Assembly (NCBI GenBank): GCA_022059125.1
Contig: JAEUWY010000011.1
Span: forward strand, 1 to 64,000
DNA: 64,000 nucleotides
Source of the DNA: Corynespora cassiicola
Lineage: Eukaryota; Ascomycota; Dothideomycetes; Pleosporales; Corynesporascaceae
Reading direction: 5' to 3'
In this document: positions 35,640 to 44,952 of the stretch, piece by piece
Layout of the letters: each line of letters begins with the position of its first letter
Position numbering within the stretch: the stretch's first letter is position 1
The notes under the pieces: model-generated
The model's database searches: none
What the model saw: the letters and a program-made list of their open reading frames with translations, nothing else
Told to the model about the DNA's origin: nothing
Position numbers and translations under genes: made by a program

Positions 35640-36250
35640 AAGCTTAAAAAAAATTATTATTATTTATATTTTTAAGCTAAATTTATAAAAATTTATATTT
35701 ATACTAATTATTATATATAATATAGCTAATTAGTTACTTACTACGTAAAAAACAGACTATATTAGTATTGAATAGTTTAATAACTTTATTAAACGTTAGC
35801 TAAATTTTAAAATTTAATTAATTTACTAATAAAATTATTAGTAGATTTTATATAAAAATTTTAAAATTATACGCTTTTAGTTTAAATTACTATATTATAT
35901 AAAAAAAAGTATTATTAATAAAAATACGTATAACTTTAATAAAACAAACTTTATAATAAATATAATTTTAGCTTAATTAGTAGTTATAATTTTAAAAAAA
36001 GTAAAATTAGCTAAAAAATATTTAGCTAAATAATTATAAATAAATTATAATAATTTAAAAAATTAATGCGTACAGCTAAATAATTTTTTTTTTTATAAAT
36101 AAATTTTTTTTTATAGTATAAAAATAATAATATTTTATTTAGTTAATATATACTACTTAGCGAGACAGGCTAAATAATAAATAAATTAAAAATATATTAG
36201 TTAAAGTATTTTAACGTTTATACGCAGAGCTATATAGTAAAAATATATTA
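35640..36250 (+). mobile_element. Pogo/Fot1-like transposase relic (DDE segment)
   Basis: On the plus strand around 35925-36110 the translation (TYNFNKTNFIINIILA, then VVIILKKVKLAKKYLAK) aligns by eye with the pogo consensus around YNFDETGFMMG, with Asp and Gly codons changed as RIP would do. An inverted copy lies at 14150-14780. It is on the opposite strand to the fragment at 33581-34350, so it is a separate insertion. Confidence 0.5.
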
Positions 36251-36990
36251 ACTACAGAGAGATAATATTAAAAAAGCGTAATAGAAAAAGTCGTACTTTT
36301 TAAACTTATATAACTTTTAATATAAACTAACTATTAAAAAAAATAGTTTTTAAGATATTTATTAGCGCTATATATAAAAAAGAAAAAAGAATTATTTATA
36401 TAATTTTTTTAGCTTTTAAAAAAGCTCTAAAGTTATACTAAAAAAAAATATAAATTAAAATACGCTGTAACTTTTTTTTAGCGTATAAATTTTAGTTTTT
36501 TTTTTTTATATTAAAGCTATTTAAAATATATAATTATATAAAATAAATTAGTATAGGCTTATTTTTTAAAAAATTAGAAAATTAAAAAATTTAAAAAATT
36601 AAAAAAGTTAAAATAAAGAAATTAATAATAAATTATTAATATTTAGTATAATATCTCTTAGCGTCTATAACTGCTTTATAACGCCTAAGTAAGAATAATA
36701 TATAATTATTTATTGTTTTGTGTAGAATTAAATTCTACTTTTTAATTATAGCTCTTTTAAATAGATTGATACTTTTAATATTATTATTTTTATCTAATAA
36801 ATTAGTTCTTTATTTATTTAAAGCAATTTTTAATATAGTCTAGATATTTTTAATAGAAACTAAGTTTAGGCTATAAAAAAGATATTTAAAAAAATTAATT
36901 TAATTTCTTTTAAACTAATGTAAAACTAGTTTAGCTGTATAAATTTTTAAATTATTTTATTAAAATTTCTAGTTTATAAACTGATAAGTA
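36251..36990 (-). mobile_element. Degraded Tc1/mariner-like fragment, minus strand
   Basis: The left end ACAGAGAGATAATATTAAAA at 36251 matches the terminal repeat of the element at 26425-28196. The minus-strand frame ending at 36636-36638 reads RRYKAVIDAKRYYTKY, the same transposase C-terminus. Homology to the other copy continues rightwards to at least 36990 and probably to about 37600; the far end was not found. Confidence 0.55.
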
Positions 36991-38131
36991 CTAATTTTAA
37001 TTTTAAAATTTCAAATTTCTATAAATATATTAATTAAATATATTTATTTTAATTTAAAAATTTAAAAAAAGTATATAAACTAACCGGGTTTTATTTGTTT
37101 TTTAATAATAAATATTAATACTTTTTATATATAATCTGTATTTATAAAGTTATTCCTAGAATTAGATATTTTAATAAATACTAATTCTGATTTTCTTTCT
37201 ATCTAAATAGCTCTTTATACTAATATAACAATATCTTAAGCTATAATTTAATTAGTATTAATTTTTTTAAAAAAGTAATTAAATTAAAAAATTATAATTA
37301 ATTTTGAATAAATTTTAATTTTTTTAATTATTTTTTTAACTTATAATTTAATTTTATAGAAGCTATTTCAGCTTCTACTCTTTTATTTCTTTTTTTTCTT
37401 ATATATTTCTGTCTAGAACTTAGACTTTTTTTTATTACTAACTTATAAAAAAATATAATTTTATATAAATTTATAATTTCTGTATTTTTTAAAATTTTTT
37501 TAGTATATATATAGAATTTTAAAGTCTAATAACTTAAAAATTATAATATTATTAAAAAAAAGAATTTTATATTTACAAAGTTAAAAATAATAGCTTTTTA
37601 TAAAAAAAAATTTTTTTTATTAATAAATCTACTAATATAAAAATTATTAAAATTTAAAGTTTATATATAATAGTATTAGTTCAGTAAGTATAACAGCTTT
37701 AAAATAGCTATAATAAATTATAAAAAAAAATTTATAAATACAATAAATAAATATTTATATATTAAATATAGCTACTTGCTTATCTGCGCCGCTCGCTTAT
37801 TTTATAAATTAACTAAATTATTTTTTATTATTTTTAATTAATATTTTATTTAATATCTAACTAGTTTTATTACTTTTTTTTTTTTTTTTTACTATTTTTA
37901 TTTTATTATTAACAAACAGCAAGTATATTATTTTATTTCTATTTTATTTTAGTTAGCACGTACTATCTGTTACGTAATCTTATATATTTTATAATATTAT
38001 TTTATTATATAATATAACGTAAATATATAACTTACGCTTTTACTTTAAATAATAATAATTTTTTAATAATTTTTTCTACTTTTAACTTATAATAACTATA
38101 ACTATAACTATAACTATATAATTTTAAATAT

Positions 38132-38136
38132 ATTTT
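38132..38136. repeat. Target-site duplication, left copy (ATTTT)
   Basis: ATTTT directly before the 5' LTR, identical to the five bases directly after the 3' LTR (44948-44952). Five-base duplications are standard for Ty3-type integrases. Confidence 0.85.
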
Positions 38137-38506
38137 TGTTATGAGCCACAAACGTGGGCCAATGACGGGGCCGACAGGGTCGCACCGCCATGGCTGGTCA
38201 CGTGACGTGCTCAGTTGATCAGTCCGCTCAGCAGTACTGAGCAACTGAGCAGTACTGAGCAGAAGCCTCAGGCACATGTATATAGTCCACACAATTGTAC
38301 TCTACAATTGTGTTCACCTTGTTAGCAAATCTATCGTTTGGAATTGACTATCAACCTATCGTGCTCTATCTGCCAACACGGAGACCCGTACAGCATATCG
38401 CACATCGTTTCACTCACGTGACCCTACCAGTACTTATCCCCGAGAATCAACCCAAGCAGCTACTTGCTCCCTAGCCTCGCTCATAGCCTGTAGCACAGCC
38501 TTAACA
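38137..38506 (+). repeat. 5' LTR, 370 bp
   Basis: Begins TGTTATGAGCC and ends CCTTAACA (TG...CA). It contains a TATATA box at 38279-38284 and the sequence GTGTTCAC at 38310-38317, about 30 bp downstream, where transcription would start. Two direct copies of GAGCAGTACTGAGCA-like sequence lie upstream of the TATA box and may be enhancer repeats. Confidence 0.93.
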
Positions 38507-38508
38507 TT

Positions 38509-38516
38509 GTGAACAC
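38509..38516 (+). other. Candidate primer-binding site (self-priming type)
   Basis: GTGAACAC starts two bases after the 5' LTR and is exactly complementary to GTGTTCAC at the predicted RNA 5' end (38310-38317). This arrangement is that of Tf1/sushi elements, which prime minus-strand synthesis with their own RNA end. I did not match the site to a tRNA 3' end. Confidence 0.5.
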
Positions 38517-38524
38517 CCTTCAAG

Positions 38525-40519
38525 ATGAGTACCACTTCAGGATCACGCGCACCCTCAACCCCAACCAGTAGCACTGTTGGTGCTAAGGCCACTACTGGTG
38601 CAATCGTACAACCTAACACGGCAGACAACAATTCTATCAAAGTAGCAACACCTGACCTCTACCATGGAGAACGAAGCAAGCTCGAAGACTGGCTCTTGCA
38701 GCTCGACTTGTTCTTCGACTTCCAAGGTGGAAACGTTAAGGAAAAGAAACGCGTCATGTTCGCAGCCACGTACATGAGAGGCAAAGCACTTCAATGGATC
38801 AAACCAGCTCTCATCAAGTACAAGGACGGCGAAGCCAACGACGACGTCAACGAATGGATGGAGGATTTCGATGAATTCAAGGAGAAGATCAAACAAGTCT
38901 TCGGAATCGCCAACAAGGATACAATTGCCGGACGAGACATCCAACATCTCAAACAACGGGCTTCAGCTGCTGACTACGCCAACGAATTTCAGCAACTGTC
39001 GATCCTCACGGAATGGGATGACAAGGCACTTATGACGATGTACCGCCAAGGACTCAAACCCAACGTCAAAGAAGAACTCATGCGTTCTGGAGCTCAGCTC
39101 GACACGCTTGAACAACTTATAAATGAGTCCATCGACATCGATCAGAAACTGTACGAACTGCGTATGGAATTACGCCAGGACCAAAACCCACGATACCGAC
39201 AACGTACCAAACCAAGCTATGGCAAAGGGTACTACAACGCCAACACCGGTAAACGAGTTGAACGCAAGGTAACGCATCTCACTCGTGACACCTATGGTGA
39301 CGAACCAATGGTCCTCGGTAATATCCAGGAAGCGGGACGAGGAGGTAACAAAAAGAGAAACGACAAGCCTAAAGGCAAGGCTATAACTTGCTACGCGTGT
39401 GGAAAGACAGGCCACATCGCAAGAGACTGTCGATCAAAGAACAAGGTCGTTCGACAGCTAAATGTATTGCAAACCACTCCGGATGACGAATCCGACGCAG
39501 ACGATGAATGGAAAGTCGTCGTAGACAGATTCCAGAAAACGGGATTCATCTGCGACAGCGAACCACTGCGACATGGAGAAACGGAGGGATTCTTCGATTG
39601 TGTTCAGTATCAAGACAAAGGCACTCAAACGGAGCCTAGGAGCATCCTTAAAGAAGTCAAATTTGAAGGACCTAGCCCCGAGGAAGAAGAAGCCTTTCGC
39701 GAAGCACACGATCACGAAGACTATCTAAGCGACGCCAGTTACGAGTTCGAAAGAAACAGCGATGGCAGCACGCCACCCGAACTCGCACGATTCAGGATGA
39801 ACAAGGACCTCGAAGAAATACAAGAATTGGCCGAAGCTCTTAAGGAACACAGGAGAGATTCGACAAGAACGCCCGCATGGCGGGAAGAATCACCTGTAAC
39901 GCGCAAACGGACAAAGAGGCACAATGACTCAGACAAAGAAAATCAAGACCCAGAGGAACGCCGACAACGACGCAGTTCCAAGGCATGGGAACGAGTCAAT
40001 CAACCAGATTCAGGAATCAAACTGGGAGTTTTACCAGACCCTGACAGCGAACCAAACACGGTTCCAAGTCCTCTACGAAGCCGAAACACGCAAGAACTGC
40101 AATACTACCTAGACCCAAGGAATCCAAAACACGTAACTTACTCATGGACCTCTTGTCGAGAAGACCAATGTCAAATCCACTACTCGGACAAGATGGCCGC
40201 AAACTGGTTTCCATCCAAACCACGCGAATGCAAACATCAATGGTTCGACTGCGAGACACATGTATGCGACACTCACCTATGGGACAAACGACAATCACAA
40301 CATTTCCCCGGGATGAACGAAGCTGAAGAACTCGCAACGAACATGCTAGTCAACAGGAGATGTACGCAAGATCTCTGGCAAACATGCTTACACGATGATT
40401 GCGAACGTCACTGGAATGAGAAACGCTTGTATGGATTCAGCAACGAGTCTTTTTTAGGACAGCACTTAGCGCCTGGGATCGACCCAAGGCATTGTGCGCT
40501 ACCAACTCAGAGAACTTAG
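38525..40519 (+). CDS. gag: Gag polyprotein of the chromovirus
   Basis: 664 aa. Residues about 40-225 are the capsid-like retrotransposon gag region ([46 protein letters not shown]). A CCHC zinc knuckle [14 protein letters not shown] is at 289-302. The roughly 360 residues after it are acidic and charged, longer than most Ty3 Gag tails. They end in three CX4CX2H motifs (Cys544/549/His552, Cys576/581/His584, Cys621/626/His629), each preceded by Trp at -3 and followed by a D/E-K pair. The ORF starts 18 bp after the LTR, and its last codons contain the T TTT TTA slippery site at which pol translation is proposed to begin. It should form the virus-like particle. Confidence 0.93.
   Translation: MSTTSGSRAPSTPTSSTVGAKATTGAIVQPNTADNNSIKVATPDLYHGERSKLEDWLLQLDLFFDFQGGNVKEKKRVMFAATYMRGKALQWIKPALIKYKDGEANDDVNEWMEDFDEFKEKIKQVFGIANKDTIAGRDIQHLKQRASAADYANEFQQLSILTEWDDKALMTMYRQGLKPNVKEELMRSGAQLDTLEQLINESIDIDQKLYELRMELRQDQNPRYRQRTKPSYGKGYYNANTGKRVERKVTHLTRDTYGDEPMVLGNIQEAGRGGNKKRNDKPKGKAITCYACGKTGHIARDCRSKNKVVRQLNVLQTTPDDESDADDEWKVVVDRFQKTGFICDSEPLRHGETEGFFDCVQYQDKGTQTEPRSILKEVKFEGPSPEEEEAFREAHDHEDYLSDASYEFERNSDGSTPPELARFRMNKDLEEIQELAEALKEHRRDSTRTPAWREESPVTRKRTKRHNDSDKENQDPEERRQRRSSKAWERVNQPDSGIKLGVLPDPDSEPNTVPSPLRSRNTQELQYYLDPRNPKHVTYSWTSCREDQCQIHYSDKMAANWFPSKPRECKHQWFDCETHVCDTHLWDKRQSQHFPGMNEAEELATNMLVNRRCTQDLWQTCLHDDCERHWNEKRLYGFSNESFLGQHLAPGIDPRHCALPTQRT
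40450..40490 (+). promoter_or_regulatory. Candidate -1 ribosomal frameshift signal (slippery heptamer plus hairpin)
   Basis: T TTT TTA at 40450-40456 lies in the gag zero frame as TCT-TTT-TTA, which fits X XXY YYZ. A -1 slip enters the pol frame, open from there. A hairpin follows: GCCTGGG (40471-40477), loop ATCGA, CCCA-A-GGC (40483-40490), seven pairs with one bulged A. An alternative outer stem is TAGCGC (40467-40472) with GCGCTA (40496-40501). Confidence 0.7.
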
Positions 40520-43500
40520 TCAAGCTACCTGTCAAGCTTAATGGATACTGGATGAAGGCATTATTAGACACAGGGGCTCAGCGCAACTACCTTTCACAGC
40601 AGGCTGTAAAGCGTAGTAAGGCAAGAACGCATGCCCACGAGCGACCCTATTTCCTCCACACGGCAACTGGAAGGAAGATGCCAGGAAAAGCATTGATGGA
40701 TCAAGAAGCCACGACCATCATGGACATCCAGGGACACCAGGAAGAGATCTCCTTCGACATCATGGGCACGGCCATCCACGACGTCATTTTAGGACTTCCA
40801 TGGTTCAGAAAGCATAACCCATATATCGACTGGGCGAAAAAGAAGCTTTCGTTCATAGGATGCGAGTGCGCCATCGCATCGGGACCTACGCATCGGCAGC
40901 GTTCGATGGTAGATGAGATCACGCTGAATAACATAGGCAGCAAGGGATCGACTAAGACGCTTTCAAGAAGAAAGGTCGACTCCACCAGATCCGACAAGGA
41001 GCCACCGGACAAAGAAGTGAGAGATTTGGAGACAACTCGCGCAACTCCTGTAATCCCCGAAGAGTACAGCAAATGGGAACCACTCTTTCGAGAAGAGGTA
41101 GACGACAGAGCGTTACCTAAGCATCAGCCCTGGGACTGCGAAATAGCCCTTCAGGAAGGAAAGCATCCGACTTTCGAGCCCATCTACAGTCTAACGGAAA
41201 AAGAACTCGTATCGTTACGAGCATACCTCGATGAAAACCTCAAGAAAGGATTCATACGCGAATCAACGTCAGAGGCGGGATACCCGATCATCTTTGTTCC
41301 CAAGAAAGATGGATCCCTACGGTTATGTGTGGATTTTAGGAAACTCAACAACATCACGATCAAGAACAGATATCCACTACCGAACATTCAAGAGCTCAGA
41401 GATAGGCTATCTGGAGCACAGATATTTACAGCCTTAGATCTCCGAGGCGCGTACAACTTGATACGCATGAAGAAAGGTGAAGAATGGAAGACGGCATTCC
41501 GGACGCGGTATGGGCACTATGAATATCTTGTAATGCCATTCGGTCTTACCAACGCACCTGCGACATGTCAGGCACTCATCAACAACGTGTTGAGAGCACA
41601 CCTAGACATATTCGTCATCGCATACCTAGATGACATCCTAGTCTTTTCCAAGGACCTCAAGGAACACGTCCAGCACGTACGAACAGTACTGGAATGTTTG
41701 GGAAAAGCAGGACTACGACTCAAACCAGAGAAATGTGAATTCCACAAAGAAGAAGTTGAATTCTTAGGACACATTGTGGGAAGACACGGAGTCAAGATCA
41801 GTCCAAAGAAAATTGAAGTAGTCAAGAACTGGCCTACGCCAAAGAACGTCAAGGACATACAATCCTTCTTAGGATTCTGCAACTTCAACAGGCAGTTCAT
41901 CGATCACTACTCAGAAAAGGCACTACCACTCACCAAATTAACAAGAAAAGATGTACCATTTAAGTGGGATACAGACCAACAACAAGCCTTTGAGACACTC
42001 AAAGAAGCAAGCATATCACCACCGGTTCTCATATCTTTCACCAGTGGAAAACCCTTACGCATGGAAACAGACGCATCAGACCTAGCAATGGGAGCATGCA
42101 TCAGTCAAGAAAAAGAAGGCAAATGGCACCCGATTGCCTACTATTCGAGAAAGTTCAGCGGAGCTGAAGAAAACTACGATGTTCACGACAAGGAATTACT
42201 TGCCATCATAGACTCTCTCAAGCATTGGAGAATCTACGCAGAAAGCTGTTCAGAACTCACGGTATACTCGGACCACAAGAATCTAATGACATTCACGACA
42301 ACCAAACCATTAGACCGACGACATACCAGATGGAGTGAAGAACTAGGACAGTACAAATTCAAGATTGTCTACACACCAGGCAAAGAAAATGGAAGAGCAG
42401 ATGCTCTGAGTCGAAGGACGGACATCGCAGGAACCAAGTCAACGAACGAAGCTGCTATCCTCAAGCAAGCGCCAGACGGCACTTTAGGGCCAGCACGCAG
42501 CATCAATCTTATCATGACAGTACATCAACAAGTACCAGAAGAACTTCATCAAACCATCATCCAGCAGTATCACGAAGATCCGTTGCACGGACACCCAGGT
42601 GTCGAACAAACGATCAAACTGATACAACGAACGTACGACATCCCTGGATTGAAAGACAAAGTAGCGAAGTTCATCAAGAAATGCACAACATGTCAAAAGA
42701 ACAAGCACAGTACACACGCTCAATATGGAGAACTACAAGCTGTAGAAATACCAGACAAACCATGGACAGACATTGCTATGGACTTTGTCACCGGATTACC
42801 AACGTCTCACGACCCGGTTTCCAGAGTACCCTACAATGCCATCCTAGTGGTTGTGGACAGATTCACGAAATACGCAGAAATGATTCCATTTAGAGACAAC
42901 TACACTGCGCCGGAACTAGCACAGGTTATTCTGGATCGCGTAGTTAGGTATCACGGATTGCCTCAATCAATCATCAGCGACAGAGACAAACTCTTCACAT
43001 CAAACTACTGGACGACACTGATGTCAGCCATCGGAATTAAAAGAAAATTATCAACGGCATACCATCCACAGACAGACGGTCAAACAGAAAGAACAAACCA
43101 GACCATGAAAACATACCTACGGATGTATAGCAACCAAAAACAAAATAATTGGGTATCACTACTACCCATGGCACAACTCGCATTCAACAACAGAGAATCA
43201 GTAACGACGAAGCAATCTCCTTATTATGCATTACACGGGACACACCCAAATCTCCTATTACCAAGGATTAAGGAAGAACGAATCAAGCCAGTTGCAAGTC
43301 AAGCAATGGACAAATCGGGAGAATTACGAGAACTTCACGAACAATTACGAAAGAATATCGAGACAGCACAACGCAAGACCATTTCTTATGTCAACCAGAA
43401 ACGAAAAATGGCACCTCAGCTAAAGAGGGGGGATAAAGTGTATCTTCTCACGAAAAATCTTCGAACGACACGACCAAGCAAGAAATTGGATCACGTCAAG

Positions 43501-43983
43501 GTCGGACCATTTTTGATTCTAGAACGAAAGGGACCAGTCAACTATAAACTCCAACTCCCTGCCAATGCTAGAATACACCCAGTGTTCCATGTGTCACTAT
43601 TGGAACCTGCCGACGCCGAAACACCAGTCCAAGAACACTTCCATTACGAGACGGAAGAAGAAGTCGAATTCGAAGTAGAAGCGCTAGTAGGCTACCGCGA
43701 GATAGGACGAGACGAATTCCGCGACAACCACTTCGCACAGGAATGGTTGGTCAAATGGAAAGGATACCCAGATTCGGAAAACACTTGGGAACCAGAACGA
43801 AACCTGAAGAACTGTCAGCGACTACTCAAGGAAAGCCGAAGACGAAATCACCTCCACTACTACACAGGGGTAATCAAAGAAAACATACCCGAAGAAAGGC
43901 GACACATCGTACACGACCAAACACTTAGGGACCAGCGGACGACACGGGTACTTCCCAGAAGTTGTCGGGAAAACCCTCGATAG
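40456..43983 (+). CDS. pol: Pol polyprotein (PR-RT-RNaseH-IN-chromodomain)
   Basis: In the -1 frame relative to gag, overlapping it by 64 nt and with no ATG near its beginning, so probably made as a Gag-Pol fusion by frameshifting at 40450-40456. Counting from 40492: aspartic protease LLDTGA at residues 24-29; reverse transcriptase with YLDD at 378-381; RNase H starting [11 protein letters not shown] at 524; integrase zinc domain His699/His703 region with paired Cys in CTTCQKNK near 731-734; integrase core with DFVTGLP, SDRDKLF and GQTERTNQ; then a C-terminal chromodomain ([22 protein letters not shown]), which defines chromoviruses and may steer insertion into heterochromatin. All motifs are intact. 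Confidence 0.95.
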   Translation, partial: RTALSAWDRPKALCATNSENLVKLPVKLNGYWMKALLDTGAQRNYLSQQAVKRSKARTHAHERPYFLHTATGRKMPGKALMDQEATTIMDIQGHQEEISFDIMGTAIHDVILGLPWFRKHNPYIDWAKKKLSFIGCECAIASGPTHRQRSMVDEITLNNIGSKGSTKTLSRRKVDSTRSDKEPPDKEVRDLETTRATPVIPEEYSKWEPLFREEVDDRALPKHQPWDCEIALQEGKHPTFEPIYSLTEKELVSLRAYLDENLKKGFIRESTSEAGYPIIFVPKKDGSLRLCVDFRKLNNITIKNRYPLPNIQELRDRLSGAQIFTALDLRGAYNLIRMKKGEEWKTAFRTRYGHYEYLVMPFGLTNAPATCQALINNVLRAHLDIFVIAYLDDILVFSKDLKEHVQHVRTVLECLGKAGLRLKPEKCEFHKEEVEFLGHIVGRHGVKISPKKIEVVKNWPTPKNVKDIQSFLGFCNFNRQFIDHYSEKALPLTKLTRKDVPFKWDTDQQQAFETLKEASISPPVLISFTSGKPLRMETDASDLAMGACISQEKEGKWHPIAYYSRKFSGAEENYDVHDKELLAIIDSLKHWRIYAESCSELTVYSDHKNLMTFTTTKPLDRRHTRWSEELGQYKFKIVYTPGKENGRADALSRRTDIAGTKSTNEAAILKQAPDGTLGPARSINLIMTVHQQVPEELHQTIIQQYHEDPLHGHPGVEQTIKLIQRTYDIPGLKDKVAKFIKKCTTCQKNKHSTHAQYGELQAVEIPDKPWTDIAMDFVTGLPTSHDPVSRVPYNAILVVVDRFTKYAEMIPFRDNYTAPELAQVILDRVVRYHGLPQSIISDRDKLFTSNYWTTLMSAIGIKRKLSTAYHPQTDGQTERTNQTMKTYLRMYSNQKQNNWVSLLPMAQLAFNNRESVTTKQSPYYALHGTHPNLLLPRIKEERIKPVASQAMDKSGELRELHEQLRKNIETAQRKTISYVNQKRKMAPQLKRGDKVYLLTKNLRTTRPSKKLDHVKVGPFLILERKGPVNYKLQLPANARIHPVFHVSLLEPADAETPVQEHFHYETEEEVEFEVEALVGYREIGRDEFRDNHFAQEWLVKWKGYPDSENTWEPERNLKNCQRLLKESRRRNHLHYYTGVIKENIPEERRHIVHDQTLRDQRTTRVLPRSCRENPR

Positions 43984-44536
43984 CGCTCCAAGTGCTCGGA
44001 GAAAGGTTAAGAGCAAGACCCTCGGAAGGACCGTCGAAAGTAAGAACTTCGGACAACGCCTCGCGTTCCCGCTGCTCTTGCTCCTCCAGGTCTCGTTCCT
44101 CCACCGATATGGCCTCCTCCGCACGACGATCGAGCAAGTCCATCTGTTGACGAAGCCGCTCTTCTTTGGCTCTCGCCACCTGCAAGTCCTCCAAGGCCTT
44201 TTCATGCGCTTTCACAGCCGCATCCTGCGCTTCGCGCGACTCCTTTATCTGTTGTCGCAATTTCTCTTTCTCCTTAGCAAGACGCTGGAACTCGGACTGA
44301 GTAACGCGAATGTTGCACCGCTGCCCGCGATGCAGACACTCACTGCACTTTCCGGAACGAACATGCACCTTACACACTCGTTTATGCTTTACGCAAGTCG
44401 AACACTTTTGAACCATGACTTCTCCTACGGCCTCGACAAAATCAGCTAGGCGATGACGGCGGACGGTACTGGAGACTGTTGGTGTTTTAGGCATCGTTGC
44501 GAAAGTGGGCAGCAACGAGGGAAACCCGCGCGTCAT
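43925..44536 (-). CDS. Antisense ORF: Zn2Cys6-like cysteine cluster plus coiled coil
   Basis: 203-aa ORF reading against gag-pol, in the gap between the pol stop and the 3' LTR and overlapping pol by 59 nt. Its start codon is 42 bp from the LTR, so a promoter in the LTR would have to drive it. Six cysteines at 45, 48, 55, 64, 67 and 74 have spacing CX2CX6CX8CX2CX6C, that of Gal4-type binuclear zinc clusters. Basic residues lie between them, followed at about 80-165 by a Glu/Lys/Arg/Gln-rich segment with strong coiled-coil character. Zinc cluster then coiled coil is the layout of fungal DNA-binding regulators. The frame is long, clean and lies mostly outside pol, which argues against chance. 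Function unknown; it could act on retroelement transcription. A second Met at 44494 is an alternative start. Confidence 0.65.
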   Translation of the reverse strand: MTRGFPSLLPTFATMPKTPTVSSTVRRHRLADFVEAVGEVMVQKCSTCVKHKRVCKVHVRSGKCSECLHRGQRCNIRVTQSEFQRLAKEKEKLRQQIKESREAQDAAVKAHEKALEDLQVARAKEERLRQQMDLLDRRAEEAISVEERDLEEQEQREREALSEVLTFDGPSEGLALNLSPSTWSAIEGFPDNFWEVPVSSAGP

Positions 44537-44564
44537 ATGTTAGCTCAGAGGACCGAGCTAGGCT

Positions 44565-44577
44565 AGAGGGGGGATAG
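44565..44577 (+). other. Polypurine tract
   Basis: AGAGGGGGGATAG directly before the 3' LTR; the purine run AGAGGGGGGA is the expected plus-strand primer of an LTR retrotransposon. Confidence 0.75.
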
Positions 44578-44947
44578 TGTTATGAGCCACAAACGTGGGC
44601 CAATGACGGGGCCGACAGGGTCGCACCGCCATGGCTGGTCACGTGACGTGCTCAGTTGATCAGTCCGCTCAGCAGTACTGAGCAACTGAGCAGTACTGAG
44701 CAGAAGCCTCAGGCACATGTATATAGTCCACACAATTGTACTCTACAATTGTGTTCACCTTGTTAGCAAATCTATCGTTTGGAATTGACTATCAACCTAT
44801 CGTGCTCTATCTGCCAACACGGAGACCCGTACAGCATATCGCACATCGTTTCACTCACGTGACCCTACCAGTACTTATCCCCGAGAATCAACCCAAGCAG
44901 CTACTTGCTCCCTAGCCTCGCTCATAGCCTGTAGCACAGCCTTAACA
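44578..44947 (+). repeat. 3' LTR, 370 bp
   Basis: Same length as the 5' LTR; I found no difference between them when reading base by base. Identity implies recent insertion. It may also carry an antisense promoter for the ORF at 43925-44536. Confidence 0.93.
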
Positions 44948-44952
44948 ATTTT
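44948..44952. repeat. Target-site duplication, right copy (ATTTT)
   Basis: Matches 38132-38136. Confidence 0.85.

Larger units (their letters stand above)
34351..38131. repeat. AT-rich RIP-like isochore with nested relics
   Basis: AT-rich, CA/TG-depleted sequence containing pogo- and mariner-type fragments (listed separately), ending exactly at the retrotransposon target site. Near 38092-38117 there is a short run of (ACTATA) units. A pogo-like end in inverted orientation lies at 37776-37800. Confidence 0.8.
38137..44947 (+). mobile_element. Complete Ty3/gypsy chromovirus retrotransposon
   Basis: 6811 bp, LTR to LTR, with 5-bp target duplication, gag, pol (protease, reverse transcriptase, RNase H, integrase, chromodomain), polypurine tract and an antisense ORF. 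The LTRs appear identical and no RIP-type stops are present, so insertion is recent and the element looks potentially autonomous. Two RIP-degraded copies lie at 53676-54181 and 61034-64000. It landed inside an older AT-rich repeat: the two flanks joined resemble the sequence around 52572-52660. Confidence 0.95.

Noticed and set aside
38092..38117. Telomere-like repeat (ACTATA)n
   Set aside because: Not a TTAGGG derivative in register; similar short runs recur inside the dispersed AT-rich repeat family near 45366 and 52572.
40492..40520. Independent initiation of pol at 40492
   Set aside because: The codon there is TTG, not ATG; the upstream slippery heptamer in the correct phase explains access to the frame better.
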